Shown here: piece after piece, positions 44,939-54,379 of the stretch
How positions within the stretch are numbered: position 1 is the stretch's first letter
Layout: each line of letters opens with the position of its first letter
Source: an uncultured Eubacteriales bacterium
Lineage (GTDB): Bacteria; Bacillota; Clostridia; Oscillospirales; Acutalibacteraceae
NCBI GenBank assembly: GCA_934511365.1
Contig: CAKSWC010000008.1
Coordinates: forward strand, 1-64,000
Direction: 5' to 3'
Length of the DNA: 64,000 bases
The notes under the pieces: model-generated
Told to the model about the DNA's origin: nothing
Database searches by the model: none
Seen by the model: only the letters and a program-made list of their open reading frames with translations
Made by a program: the position numbers and the translations under genes

Positions 44939-45484
44939 ATGCTTAATGATATTAAAGAAATTTATTTTTCCAAAGAACAACTCAAGGAGATCACTGACAG
45001 GATTGGCGCGCAGATCAGCCGTGATTTTGAAGGCAAGGATCTTGTTTTGATAAGTGTGCTCAAGGGTTCGGTTATTTTTATGGCTGACCTTATGAGGAGC
45101 ATCACAATTCCGTGCAGAATTGACTTCATAACAGCCGCAAGCTACGGACAAAGCATGACTTCAAGCGGAAAGGTCAACATCAAAAAGGACATTTCAGACA
45201 ATATTGAAGGCTGCGACATTCTTCTTGTTGAGGATATTTTTGACAGTGGAAATACTTTGCAGCATCTTTCCGATTATCTTGCAACCAAGAATCCGGCAAG
45301 CATTACCCTCTGCACCCTTCTTGACAAGCCGAGCAGGCGCAACCCGAATGTTAAGCTGGTGCCTAAATATATCGGCGCCGAGGTTGAAGATCAGTTTGTT
45401 GTCGGATACGGTCTTGATTACAACCAGAAATACCGCAATCTTCCGTTTATCGGAATCCTTAAGCCGGAAATATACACAAAATAA
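44939..45484 (+). CDS. hpt: Hypoxanthine phosphoribosyltransferase
   Basis: A 181-residue purine salvage enzyme that makes IMP/GMP from hypoxanthine/guanine and PRPP. The PRPP loop is ILLVEDIFDSGNTL; LKGSVIFMADL and the late VGYGLDYNQKYRNLP region are typical. It lies 5 bases after tilS and before ftsH. Confidence 0.96.
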   Translation: MLNDIKEIYFSKEQLKEITDRIGAQISRDFEGKDLVLISVLKGSVIFMADLMRSITIPCRIDFITAASYGQSMTSSGKVNIKKDISDNIEGCDILLVEDIFDSGNTLQHLSDYLATKNPASITLCTLLDKPSRRNPNVKLVPKYIGAEVEDQFVVGYGLDYNQKYRNLPFIGILKPEIYTK

Positions 45485-45537
45485 GCGGCAGAAGAATATA
45501 TTAGCTCTTTTATATAAGAGAAAAAGGGGCGTGTTTA

Positions 45538-47430
45538 ATGAACACCGGAAACAGAAAATGGGGCAATCTTCTTTATTTGTTGCTCCCGATATCTATGATA
45601 ATCTTCATTGCAATTTTTCTGAATTCTCAAAATGCAACCAAAATGAAGTATTACGAGGTTGTTGACCTTTTCAACAGCCACAAAGTCACCGAATATTCAG
45701 TTAACCTCAGCAGCGGGGCTCTGACATATAAACTTGCAGGTGACGAGACTGAAAAAAAATATACACTGCCCAGCGTTGACCTTTTTGTTAAGGATATTCA
45801 CGAGGGTGTTATTGAGTATAACGAACAGAATCCGGATAAGGCTATAAAATATGACTACAAAGCCGGTTCAAATTCGTCCTGGTGGGCGAGTATGCTTCCG
45901 ATGCTTCTTTCCGGTATTCTTGTTGTTGGAGTTATGATTTATTTCTCCAAGAAAATGGGTCAAACAATCGTCGGCGAAAACAACCGCACTTTGAGTTTTG
46001 GAAAAGCGCGTGTTACTCTCGGTAAAGATGCAAAGGTTAAAACAACCTTTGACGATGTTGCCGGTGCAGACGAGGAAAAGGAAGAACTGAGCGAAATTGT
46101 TGAATTCCTAAAGAATCCTGCCCGTTTCAATGAACTTGGAGCAAGAATACCTAAGGGCGTTTTGCTTGTTGGCCCTCCGGGTACCGGTAAAACGCTTCTT
46201 GCAAAAGCTGTTGCAGGCGAGTCCGGTGTTCCTTTCTTTTCAATTTCCGGTTCGGACTTTGTTGAAATGTATGTCGGTGTCGGTGCATCGCGTGTCCGTG
46301 ACCTTTTTGCTCAGGCTAAGAAAAACGCTCCGGCAATCCTTTTTATTGATGAAATTGATGCAGTCGGACGTCACCGCGGTGCAGGAATGGGCGGCGGACA
46401 TGACGAGCGTGAGCAGACTCTCAACCAGCTTCTTGTTGAGATGGACGGTTTTGGTGCCAACGAAGGCGTAATTATAATCGCCGCCACCAACCGCCCTGAT
46501 ATTCTTGACCCGGCACTCCTCAGACCCGGACGTTTTGACCGCCAGGTAACGGTCGGATATCCCGATGTCAAAGGCCGCGAAGCTATCCTTAAAGTTCACT
46601 CAAGAACAAAGCCCCTTGCTCCCGATGTCAGACTTGATGTTATTGCTCAGTCAACAGTCGGTTTCACCGGTGCCGATCTTGAAAACCTCCTTAATGAGGC
46701 CGCGCTTCTTGCCGCAAGACGTAATAAAAAGGCCATCACAATGGCTGAAATTGAAGAAGCAACAATCAAAGTTGTTGTTGGAACAGAAAAGAAGTCGCGC
46801 AAGATCAGTGAAAAAGAAAAGCGCCTTACTGCTTACCATGAATCCGGCCATGCAATCGCAACCTATAATCTTCCGAGTCAGGATCCCGTTCATCAGGTTT
46901 CAATCATACCCCGCGGTATGGCCGGCGGCTTTACGATGTCGCTTCCGAAGGAGGAACGCTCATATAAAGCACGCGGTGATATGCTTGACGATATTGTTGT
47001 TCTCCTCGGCGGCCGTGTTGCCGAAGCACTTATTCTCGGTGATATTTCAACGGGTGCTTCAAACGATATTGAGCGTGCAACCGATCTCGCAAGAGATATG
47101 GTTACCCGTTACGGAATGAGCGATCTTGTCGGACCGGTTTCATACAGCTCCGGCAACCATGAAATCTTCCTCGGCAGAGATTATAACAATATGCGCAACT
47201 ATTCCGAAACTGTTGCGTCCGAAATTGATTCGGAAATTAACCGCATTGTCAAAGAATCATATGCAAAGTGCGAAGCAATTCTCAAGGCCAATACCGATAA
47301 GCTTCATGAGCTTGCAAAGTATCTTATTAAACACGAAAAAATTGATGCCGCAGACTTTGAAAAGCTGATGAAAGGCACTCTTGAGGGCGAAAATGATTCC
47401 GACATTGAAGCCGAATCGTCCGAAAAATAA
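45538..47430 (+). CDS. ftsH: ATP-dependent zinc metalloprotease FtsH
   Basis: A 630-residue membrane AAA+ protease. It has two membrane helices (about 11-28 and 118-138) around an extracytoplasmic domain, the Walker A GPPGTGKT, Walker B ILFIDEIDAVG, the SRH region ATNRPDILDPALLRPGR, and the M41 zinc site HESGHA with the later Asp. It degrades membrane and regulatory proteins. The ATG follows AAAAAGGGG. An AT-rich gap of 53 bases separates it from hpt. Confidence 0.97.
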   Translation: MNTGNRKWGNLLYLLLPISMIIFIAIFLNSQNATKMKYYEVVDLFNSHKVTEYSVNLSSGALTYKLAGDETEKKYTLPSVDLFVKDIHEGVIEYNEQNPDKAIKYDYKAGSNSSWWASMLPMLLSGILVVGVMIYFSKKMGQTIVGENNRTLSFGKARVTLGKDAKVKTTFDDVAGADEEKEELSEIVEFLKNPARFNELGARIPKGVLLVGPPGTGKTLLAKAVAGESGVPFFSISGSDFVEMYVGVGASRVRDLFAQAKKNAPAILFIDEIDAVGRHRGAGMGGGHDEREQTLNQLLVEMDGFGANEGVIIIAATNRPDILDPALLRPGRFDRQVTVGYPDVKGREAILKVHSRTKPLAPDVRLDVIAQSTVGFTGADLENLLNEAALLAARRNKKAITMAEIEEATIKVVVGTEKKSRKISEKEKRLTAYHESGHAIATYNLPSQDPVHQVSIIPRGMAGGFTMSLPKEERSYKARGDMLDDIVVLLGGRVAEALILGDISTGASNDIERATDLARDMVTRYGMSDLVGPVSYSSGNHEIFLGRDYNNMRNYSETVASEIDSEINRIVKESYAKCEAILKANTDKLHELAKYLIKHEKIDAADFEKLMKGTLEGENDSDIEAESSEK

Positions 47431-47467
47431 AATTCGTATATTCGGCGAACACCAACATTAACAGTAT

Positions 47468-47500
47468 AAAACCGTTTTGCTTTTTGCAGGGCGGTTTTTT
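47468..47500 (+). terminator. ftsH terminator
   Basis: AAAACCG (47468-47474) pairs with CGGTTTT (47492-47498), with an inner TGC/GCA pair and a T-rich tail. It closes the rnj-to-ftsH block. Confidence 0.8.
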
Positions 47501-47511
47501 CCTGTTTTTTC

Positions 47512-47540
47512 TTGCTCTTGCGTTTGTTTTATGTTATAAT
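47512..47540 (+). promoter_or_regulatory. Promoter of the UppP-like gene
   Basis: -35 TTGCTC (47512-47517), a 17-base spacer and -10 TATAAT (47535-47540). About 75 bases of leader follow. Confidence 0.7.
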
Positions 47541-47620
47541 AACTTTATGTTCAAAAACTTTGTTTCAGTGGCAAAATTGCTGCACCGGAACATGCAAGAT
47601 GTTTATGTCGGAGGAAATTT

Positions 47621-48475
47621 ATGATAGAATACATTAAAATTGCGGTCATTTCTTTAATTTGCGGACTTCTTGCTCCGCTTCCGTTTTCATATGCTGCGTC
47701 ATATTCCTTTCTTAGCTATATTCTTGATTTTAATAAAAGTACACAGTTGTTGGTTTTTTATTACTCAATAATATCTGTTACGTTTTCTCTTGCAATTTTT
47801 ATTTCACTGCGCAAAATATATTCAAAAGGTTTTAAAGCTTTGTTTAGCACAAAAAAATCCACTATGCCGAACAGAAGCGGATACCGCAAATTTATGCTCA
47901 ATCTGCTCATATCTCTTATTCCGGCGGTAGTTATGTTTGTTCCTTATAAAAAAGACAAGTTTTTGCTTGACTATTTCAGCGAGCAAATAGGCTCGGAGCA
48001 TCTTCTCGTTACCGCCGTTTGCTGCGCGGTCAGCGGCCTTTTCCTTTTGCTCGGAAGCTGGTATGTGAAGCAGAAATATGCACAGACAAAAAGATCATCA
48101 GATTGGAAATCTCTTATAAGATTCGGAATTTATCAAGTTGCATCATACTTTTTCCCGGGAATTTCAAGCGTTTCAATGGGGGCAACAGGCTTCTTGATTT
48201 CCGATGTTGACAACAGAGTAATAGTACGCGAAATTTTGACCTATATTGCTCCGTCAATACTTATTACCAATGTTTTCAGACTTGTACGCGCTGCAATGAC
48301 CGGCATTGTGCTTAACCCTGTTGTGATTATTCTTTGCGTTGTTTTTTCAGCCGTTGGAAGCGGTGTGATGATTCATCTCATTTCAAAAATCGACTTCAGA
48401 AAGACCTGTCTCTATTTCAGCATTTTTTCAATTATATTTGCGGCTGTCAGTGTTGCCGTGCTTTTCGTCCTTTGA
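47621..48475 (+). CDS. UppP/BacA-like membrane protein lacking the usual catalytic residues
   Basis: A 284-residue protein with about seven membrane segments. The segment GLLAPLPFSYAAS (15-27) lines up with the UppP motif EGLTEFLPVSSTGH, and FFPGISSVSMGATG (177-190) with the PGTSRSGAT motif. The catalytic glutamates, the histidine and the arginine of true undecaprenyl-diphosphatases are replaced here. It may be a transporter-like or regulatory paralogue, or act by another mechanism. The family assignment comes from these two motifs only. The ATG follows GGAGGAAA. Confidence 0.65.
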   Translation: MIEYIKIAVISLICGLLAPLPFSYAASYSFLSYILDFNKSTQLLVFYYSIISVTFSLAIFISLRKIYSKGFKALFSTKKSTMPNRSGYRKFMLNLLISLIPAVVMFVPYKKDKFLLDYFSEQIGSEHLLVTAVCCAVSGLFLLLGSWYVKQKYAQTKRSSDWKSLIRFGIYQVASYFFPGISSVSMGATGFLISDVDNRVIVREILTYIAPSILITNVFRLVRAAMTGIVLNPVVIILCVVFSAVGSGVMIHLISKIDFRKTCLYFSIFSIIFAAVSVAVLFVL

Positions 48476-48484
48476 TATAATTCG

Positions 48485-48505
48485 GCCGCCGCAAAAAACG
48501 GCGGC
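48485..48505 (+). terminator. Probable terminator of the UppP-like gene
   Basis: GCCGCCG and CGGCGGC pair around CAAAAAA; the tail AATGTTTTC is a weak T run, so readthrough into ftsK is likely. Confidence 0.6.
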
Positions 48506-48553
48506 AATGTTTTCAATATTTCCCCATAACACACTACTTTGTGAGGCATTTAA

Positions 48554-51235
48554 ATGGCAAATTCAAAAACAACAAAATCCAAAAAAACTTCCGCAACAAA
48601 AAAGAAGCCCTCGGGAAAGAAAAAAAGCAACAAAAAGCAAAAACCAAGCTTTTATGAGAGCCACCGTTCGGCAATAATGTTCGTTTATCTTATTGTTTCA
48701 TTGATTCTTTTGACGGTTGCGTTCATTCCCGGCCGGAATGTTTGGGCTTCTGTCAGGGGCTTTTTCTTCGGTTTCTTCGGACTTGGCTTTTATTTGTTTG
48801 ATATTTTTCTTCTTATCATCGGGGTTCGCGTTGCGTTGAATACGCTTAAACGCTCGTGTGTACTGACCACCGTTTGCGCTTTTTTAACGTCGGGAATGTT
48901 CAGCGCCGTAATACACCTTGCTGTTAACTCCATTACAACCGGAGGAAAAGAAGAATTTCTGAGTCAGCTTTCCTCGGCATATGAGTTGGGCAAAAATTTT
49001 AACGCTTCTTTTTCTGTTACCGGCGGAGTTCTTGGTGCTGTTTTCGGCGGCGGGTTGCTGCATCTTCTCGGCAAAGCCGCAGCTTTCGTTGTTGCCGTTT
49101 TGCTGCTTGCCGTTTTCCTTTTCTTGTTTCTCAATATCAGCTTTTCCTCGGTCAGCGACTGTGTTTCAAACGCAATCAACGACTCAAAAGAGAAGCTTGA
49201 TGAAAGCAGTGAGCAACGGAAAATCAAACGTCTTGAAAGACGCGAACAACGCGAGCAGGAAAGGCTCGAAGCCGAGGCAGAACGTGAAAGGGAAAAACTT
49301 TCCGCTGACGATGCTTTTGATTTTTCAAAAACGCAGATTGAGCTTGACGACAATATGTCTGTCAGGCGGAAAAAACGTACTGCACGTCCATATAAGCCGC
49401 AGGACAGGCTTTTCACTTTCTCCGAGGAAGATATCAATGCTTTAAAAAGGGAAAAAGCCGAGCGCGAAGAAATTATTGAAACAGAGGACGTTGAACCGAT
49501 ATCTGAAAAGAATTCAGATATCAGCGAGGCTATCGAAGCCGCCGCAGGACTTAACACCAAGGAAAATGAGCTTCCGGACGGTTTTGAAGAGGTTATAGAT
49601 GCTGCTGAGGAACCGGATCTTGACGCCGAGGCTCAGAATATTGTTGACGCAGCAATCACAAAAGCGGATTTCAACGCAAAGAAAAATATTGAAGAAGTTA
49701 AAAGTTATACCGATGAAAAAAGACCACGGAGAGAGTATTGCCTTCCACCTATTGATTGCCTGAGGGAACCTGATTTCAGCAGGGCAGGAGACTATGCGGC
49801 CGAGATGAAAACAACGGCAAAAAAGCTTGTTGATACTCTCAAGAGTTTTGGTGTTGAAACAAATCTTATTGGCGTCAGCCGCGGCCCGTCGGTAACAAGA
49901 TATGAACTTCATCCGGCGCCGGGTGTAAAAATCAACCGAATCACCAACCTTGCCGATGATATTGCGCTGAATCTTGCTTCTGCCGGTGTCAGAATTGAGG
50001 CGCCGATTCCGAATAAGTCCGCTGTCGGAATAGAAATTCCGAACCAGCATAAGTCAATGGTTACACTTAGAGAAATAATTTCTTCTTCTGACTTTCAAAA
50101 CGCTAAAAGCAAGCTGAATGTTGCGCTCGGAAAGGATATCACGGGTAATGCTACCTGCACTGATATTGCAAAAATGCCGCATCTTCTCATCGCAGGTACC
50201 ACCGGTTCAGGAAAATCCGTTTGTCTCAACTGCATGATTGTCAGTATTCTTTATGAGGCCAAGCCGTCTGAAGTCAAGCTCCTGATGATTGACCCGAAAC
50301 AGGTTGAGTTTTCAATTTATAACGGAATACCGCACCTGCTTGTTCCCGTTATCTCCGATGTTAGAAAGGCCGCTGGTGCGCTTGCGTGGGCGGTCAGCGA
50401 GATGGAAAACCGCTATAAAGCATTTTCTGCCTGTGGTGTCCGTGACATCAAGGGCTTCAATAAATATGTCCTCAATCATCCGGAGCAGCAATTCATGCCC
50501 CAGATTGTCATTTTTATTGATGAGCTCAATGACCTCATGATGGTTTCGCCAAAAGAGGTTGAAGATTCAATTTGCCGCCTTGCGCAAAAAGCACGAGCCG
50601 CTGGTATGCATCTTGTTGTTGCAACGCAGCGCCCGTCTGTTGATGTTATCACCGGAATTATCAAGGCGAACATTCCGAGCAGACTTTCACTTTTTGTTTC
50701 GTCTCAGGTTGATTCAAGAACGATTCTCGACACCGTTGGTGCCGAAAAGCTTCTGGGTAACGGAGATATGCTCTTCAATCCGGTCGGAATGTCTAAGCCC
50801 GTTAGAATTCAGGGTGCGTTCCTCTCCGATGAAGAAATTGAAAATGTTGTTTCGTTTATTAAAGAGCAGGAAGAAGTTGAGTATGACAACGACGTTATGG
50901 ACGAAATTGCACGCAACGCCGCTGCCGATAACAAAAAGAAGTCTGCGCAGGCTTCCGCCGGTGATGAGGCCGGTTCAGCCGATGAAAAGGTGATTGCCGC
51001 CATTGAGGTTGTTGTCAGCTGTCAGGCGGCTTCAACAACACTTCTCCAGCGTAAGCTGGGTCTCGGATATGCAAGAGCTGCGCGCATTATGGACGAGCTT
51101 GAACAGCGCGGAATTGTTGGCCCATCGGAGGGCAGCAAACCGCGAAAAGTTCTGATGACTCCGCTCCAGCTTGCAGAAATCAAAGCTTCAAGAAATGTCG
51201 GACAGGATGATTATGACGTTTTGTCAGATCAGTGA
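48554..51235 (+). CDS. ftsK: DNA translocase FtsK/SpoIIIE family
   Basis: An 893-residue DNA pump for chromosome segregation at the septum. A lysine-rich N-terminus (1-32) precedes four membrane helices (about 38-60, 70-95, 105-125, 165-198), a charged linker of about 200 residues, then the motor with Walker A GTTGSGKSVCLN, Walker B VIFIDELNDLM, and the C-terminal gamma winged helix (LLQRKLGLGYARAARIMDEL). Whether it serves division or forespore DNA translocation cannot be told. It starts 78 bases after the UppP-like gene. Confidence 0.95.
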   Translation: MANSKTTKSKKTSATKKKPSGKKKSNKKQKPSFYESHRSAIMFVYLIVSLILLTVAFIPGRNVWASVRGFFFGFFGLGFYLFDIFLLIIGVRVALNTLKRSCVLTTVCAFLTSGMFSAVIHLAVNSITTGGKEEFLSQLSSAYELGKNFNASFSVTGGVLGAVFGGGLLHLLGKAAAFVVAVLLLAVFLFLFLNISFSSVSDCVSNAINDSKEKLDESSEQRKIKRLERREQREQERLEAEAEREREKLSADDAFDFSKTQIELDDNMSVRRKKRTARPYKPQDRLFTFSEEDINALKREKAEREEIIETEDVEPISEKNSDISEAIEAAAGLNTKENELPDGFEEVIDAAEEPDLDAEAQNIVDAAITKADFNAKKNIEEVKSYTDEKRPRREYCLPPIDCLREPDFSRAGDYAAEMKTTAKKLVDTLKSFGVETNLIGVSRGPSVTRYELHPAPGVKINRITNLADDIALNLASAGVRIEAPIPNKSAVGIEIPNQHKSMVTLREIISSSDFQNAKSKLNVALGKDITGNATCTDIAKMPHLLIAGTTGSGKSVCLNCMIVSILYEAKPSEVKLLMIDPKQVEFSIYNGIPHLLVPVISDVRKAAGALAWAVSEMENRYKAFSACGVRDIKGFNKYVLNHPEQQFMPQIVIFIDELNDLMMVSPKEVEDSICRLAQKARAAGMHLVVATQRPSVDVITGIIKANIPSRLSLFVSSQVDSRTILDTVGAEKLLGNGDMLFNPVGMSKPVRIQGAFLSDEEIENVVSFIKEQEEVEYDNDVMDEIARNAAADNKKKSAQASAGDEAGSADEKVIAAIEVVVSCQAASTTLLQRKLGLGYARAARIMDELEQRGIVGPSEGSKPRKVLMTPLQLAEIKASRNVGQDDYDVLSDQ

Positions 51236-51241
51236 GGAACA

Positions 51242-53113
51242 ATGAACAAGTTTTTACCTATCAGTTATGACGAAATGAAAAAGCGCGGGTGGAACGAGGT
51301 TGACTTCGTTTATGTCAGCGGAGATGCCTATGTTGACCACCCCAGCTTTGGTGCGTCAATTATTACAAGAGTTCTTGAATCGCACGGGTTCAAAATCGGC
51401 TTCCTTGCTCAGCCGGATTGGCATAGCAAGGAGGCTTTTATGCGCTTTTCAAGGCCAAAATACGGCTTTATGGTCTCCTCCGGAAACATTGATTCAATGG
51501 TTGCACACTACACCGTTGCAAAGAAAAGGCGGAGCACTGATGCCTATTCTCCCGGCGGAAAAATCGGCCTGCGCCCGGACAGAGCCGTAATTGTTTATTG
51601 CAACAGAATCAGAGAAGCCTATGGCGATATACCGATAATTATCGGCGGCCTTGAGGCGTCTTTACGTCGCTTCGCACATTATGACTATTGGGATAACAAA
51701 ATCAGACACTCAATTCTTTTTGATTCGCAGGCGGATCTCCTCATTTACGGCATGGGTGAAAACCAGGTTGCAGAAATTGCCGAACGTCTGCGAAACGGTG
51801 AACCCGTTTCGTCAATACGCGATGTCCGTGGAACGTGCTATATTTGCAACACGGATGAGACACCGCTTTACGGCGCAGAATGCCCATCCTTTGAAAATGT
51901 TTGTGCCAGCAAAAAAGAATACGCCGTTTCCTGCCGGATTCAGCAGGACGAGCAGGATCACATCAGAGGAAAGCTTATAAAACAAAAGCACGGCAAGAAA
52001 ATGCTTGTTCAAAATCCTCCGATGCCGCCGCTGACTACCGAGGAGCTGGACCGTGTTTATGCTTTGCCATATGCCAGAACCTACCATCCGGTTTATGAAA
52101 AGGATGGGGGAGTTCCCGGAATTGAAGAAGTTCGTTTTTCAATCGCGCATAACCGCGGCTGTTTTGGCGCCTGCAATTTTTGCTCCATTGCCTTTCACCA
52201 AGGGCGTTTTGTAACAAGCAGAAGCCATGAATCGGTTCTTAACGAGGCTAAAAAGCTCACTGAACTTTCGGATTTCAAGGGATATATCCATGATATCGGA
52301 GGGCCGACAGCCAATTTTCGTTTTCCATCGTGTGAAAAACAGCTTAAAGCCGGTCTTTGCAAGGGGAAGAAGTGCCTTGCTCCGAAGCCCTGTCCGGCTC
52401 TTGTTGCCGATCACAGTGATTATCTTGAACTTTTGCGTGAAGTCAGAAAGCTTCCGAATGTTAAAAAAGTTTTTATTCGCTCCGGAATCAGATATGATTA
52501 TATGCTCAAAGACAAAAGCGATGAGTTTTTCAGAGAGCTTGTGCGCTATCATGTCAGCGGTCAGCTTAAAGTTGCGCCTGAACACTGTTCAGCCGCGGTG
52601 CTTGACAAAATGGGCAAGCCGCATATTGAGGCATACATTGATTTTTCAAAGAAGTATTTTGAGCTTTCAAAAAGCAATAACAAACAGCAGTACCTTGTTC
52701 CGTATCTGATGTCATCACATCCGGGTTCAACGCTAAATGATGCGATTGAACTTGCGCTGTTTTTGAAAAAGCGTTCCATCCGTCCGGAACAGGTTCAGGA
52801 TTTTTATCCGACTCCGGGAACAATTTCAACCTGTATGTTCTATACCGGGCTCGACCCTTACACAATGAAGGAGGTTTACGTTGCGGTATCGCCTGAGGAA
52901 AAGGCAATGCAGCGCGCACTTCTTCAATATTACGATCCGTCAAAACGCAGCATAATTGAAAAGGCACTCAAAAAAGCCGGAAGGTATGACCTTATCGGTA
53001 ACGGAGAAAAATGCCTGATAAAACCGCTTAGCAATGGCCGCTTCAGCGGTGCTCAATCACCGCGCAAGTCAAATTACGGAGGATATAATGGCAAAAAGAG
53101 GAAGAAAAAGTAA
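51242..53113 (+). CDS. YgiQ family radical SAM protein
   Basis: A 623-residue protein of the YgiQ (UPF0313) group. An N-terminal cobalamin-binding-like domain with FVYVSGDAYVDHPSFG is followed by the 4Fe-4S motif in NRGCFGACNFCSIAFHQGR (CxxxCxxC) and a Cys-rich stretch near CKGKKCLAPKPCPA. The C-terminal end is basic. The reaction is unknown. It overlaps the next gene by 26 bases. Confidence 0.93.
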   Translation: MNKFLPISYDEMKKRGWNEVDFVYVSGDAYVDHPSFGASIITRVLESHGFKIGFLAQPDWHSKEAFMRFSRPKYGFMVSSGNIDSMVAHYTVAKKRRSTDAYSPGGKIGLRPDRAVIVYCNRIREAYGDIPIIIGGLEASLRRFAHYDYWDNKIRHSILFDSQADLLIYGMGENQVAEIAERLRNGEPVSSIRDVRGTCYICNTDETPLYGAECPSFENVCASKKEYAVSCRIQQDEQDHIRGKLIKQKHGKKMLVQNPPMPPLTTEELDRVYALPYARTYHPVYEKDGGVPGIEEVRFSIAHNRGCFGACNFCSIAFHQGRFVTSRSHESVLNEAKKLTELSDFKGYIHDIGGPTANFRFPSCEKQLKAGLCKGKKCLAPKPCPALVADHSDYLELLREVRKLPNVKKVFIRSGIRYDYMLKDKSDEFFRELVRYHVSGQLKVAPEHCSAAVLDKMGKPHIEAYIDFSKKYFELSKSNNKQQYLVPYLMSSHPGSTLNDAIELALFLKKRSIRPEQVQDFYPTPGTISTCMFYTGLDPYTMKEVYVAVSPEEKAMQRALLQYYDPSKRSIIEKALKKAGRYDLIGNGEKCLIKPLSNGRFSGAQSPRKSNYGGYNGKKRKKK

Positions 53114-53990
53114 ACAAAAATCTTTTTTCGCGTCACTGGCCTTTATCGTTGCCGTCATTGCGGTTATACTCGGCAGATTCAACAAGAGTTTTGATTCTGT
53201 AAACAACACCGTTTTGAACGCTGGAAACATTACCGGTGTGCATTTTATTGATGTCGGCCAAGGTTCATCAGTGCTTCTTCAATCGGAAAAAAGCGGTGTT
53301 CTCATTGACGCCGGCGAGAAAGAGTACGGCGAGTCCGTTGTGCGTTACATCAAATCTCAAGGCGTTGAAAAGCTTGATTATGTTATTGCAACTCATCCGC
53401 ACACCGATCATATCGGAGGGCTGACAGCAGTTCTTAACAGTGTTGATGTCGGTGCAATCATTATGCCTAAACTTGCGGCCGAAAATGTGCCGACAACAAA
53501 AACCTATCAGAATCTTCTTGAAACAATAGCTCAGAAGAAAATCAAGGCCATTGCCGCAAAGCCCGGAAAGAGTTATACGGTCGGAAAAATCAATTTTGAA
53601 ATTCTTGGTCCCGTTTCTCAGGAAAATGATCTTAATAATATGTCCGTTGTTTGCAGAGCCGATGTCAATTCAACAACCTTTCTTTTGACCGGTGACGCCG
53701 AAAAGCCGGAGATGAAGGATATTATGACACTTTCACCGAACCTTTCGTGCGATATAATGCTTATGGGTCACCACGGAAGCAAAACTTCGCTTGAAAGCAG
53801 TTTCCTTTCCGCTGCATCTCCAAACCTCGCCGTAATTTCCTGCGGTGAAGGCAATTCCTACGGTCATCCGCATGAAGAGGTTATCAAGTATCTTCAAGAT
53901 AACAATATTAAGTATTACCGTACCGATAAGTCGGGCAGCATTACGGTTTTTTGCACCGACAGTGGTTACAGCATTAAAACGCAGAAATAA
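53088..53990 (+). CDS. Membrane-anchored or secreted metallo-beta-lactamase fold hydrolase (ComEC C-domain type)
   Basis: A 300-residue protein: basic N-terminus, a membrane helix at about 12-30, then an MBL domain with FIDVGQGSSVLL, THPHTDHIGG as the metal motif, LLTGDAEKP, and MGHHGSKTS. This matches the stand-alone extracytoplasmic relatives of the ComEC/Rec2 C-terminal domain; no ComEC channel is present. ATG 53088 follows GGAGG. The downstream DUF3006 gene is a usual neighbour. A role as an extracellular nuclease is possible but not shown. Confidence 0.88.
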   Translation: MAKRGRKSKQKSFFASLAFIVAVIAVILGRFNKSFDSVNNTVLNAGNITGVHFIDVGQGSSVLLQSEKSGVLIDAGEKEYGESVVRYIKSQGVEKLDYVIATHPHTDHIGGLTAVLNSVDVGAIIMPKLAAENVPTTKTYQNLLETIAQKKIKAIAAKPGKSYTVGKINFEILGPVSQENDLNNMSVVCRADVNSTTFLLTGDAEKPEMKDIMTLSPNLSCDIMLMGHHGSKTSLESSFLSAASPNLAVISCGEGNSYGHPHEEVIKYLQDNNIKYYRTDKSGSITVFCTDSGYSIKTQK

Positions 53991-54002
53991 CAGGAGGAAA
54001 CA

Positions 54003-54224
54003 ATGGAATATCTGAGCGTTGACAGGATTGAAAACATGATTGCAATCTGCGAAAGGGAAGATATGTCGTTAATTGAGATTCCACTTGCCACTCTCCCAAG
54101 CAATGTTAAAGAGGGGAGTGTCCTGAAACTTGAAAACGGTGCATATTCACTTGATACAAACGAAGAAATGCACCGCAAAAAGTATATACTTGAACTTCAG
54201 AACATAGTTTTATCAGATGACTAA
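54003..54224 (+). CDS. DUF3006 domain-containing protein
   Basis: A 73-residue protein with the DUF3006 pattern: an N-terminal LSVDRIENMIAICERED strand pair, the central IEIPLATLPSNVKEG block (family: LPxxxKEGD), and a C-terminal charged helix. Function unknown. It often lies directly after MBL-fold genes such as the one 12 bases upstream. Confidence 0.82.
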   Translation: MEYLSVDRIENMIAICEREDMSLIEIPLATLPSNVKEGSVLKLENGAYSLDTNEEMHRKKYILELQNIVLSDD

Positions 54225-54243
54225 GTTTTGTTGTTAAAAACAA

Positions 54244-54282
54244 AAAAACAGCGGCGCGTCAAAACGCAAAACCGCTGTTTTT
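54244..54282. terminator. Bidirectional terminator between DUF3006 and tRNA-Leu
   Basis: AAAAACAGCGG (54244-54254) pairs with CCGCTGTTTTT (54272-54282), and an inner GCG/CGC pair is possible. The plus strand ends in five T, the minus strand in seven. The outer base coincides with the last base of the tRNA-encoded CCA. Confidence 0.85.
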
Positions 54283-54366
54283 GGTGCGGGTAACAGGGGT
54301 CGAACCTGCACGCCGCAAAGCACAAGATCCTAAATCTTGCGTGTCTGCCAATTCCACCATACCCGC
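54282..54366 (-). tRNA. tRNA-Leu (anticodon UAG)
   Basis: An 85-base cloverleaf on the minus strand. The acceptor stem pairs GCGGGTA with TACCCGC, the D arm contains TGGCAGAC, the anticodon stem CAAGA/TCTTG frames the loop TTTAGGA with anticodon TAG, a long class II variable arm follows, and the T arm GCAGG-TTCGACC-CCTGT precedes ACCA, with CCA encoded. It reads CUN leucine codons. It has its own strong promoter and terminator. Confidence 0.95.
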
Positions 54367-54379
54367 ATATGCTTTTCAA

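Noticed and set aside
45500..45525. CTCTTTTATATAAGAG hairpin between hpt and ftsH as a terminator
   Set aside because: AT-rich short stem followed by AAAAAGGGG, which is the ftsH ribosome binding site, not a T run.
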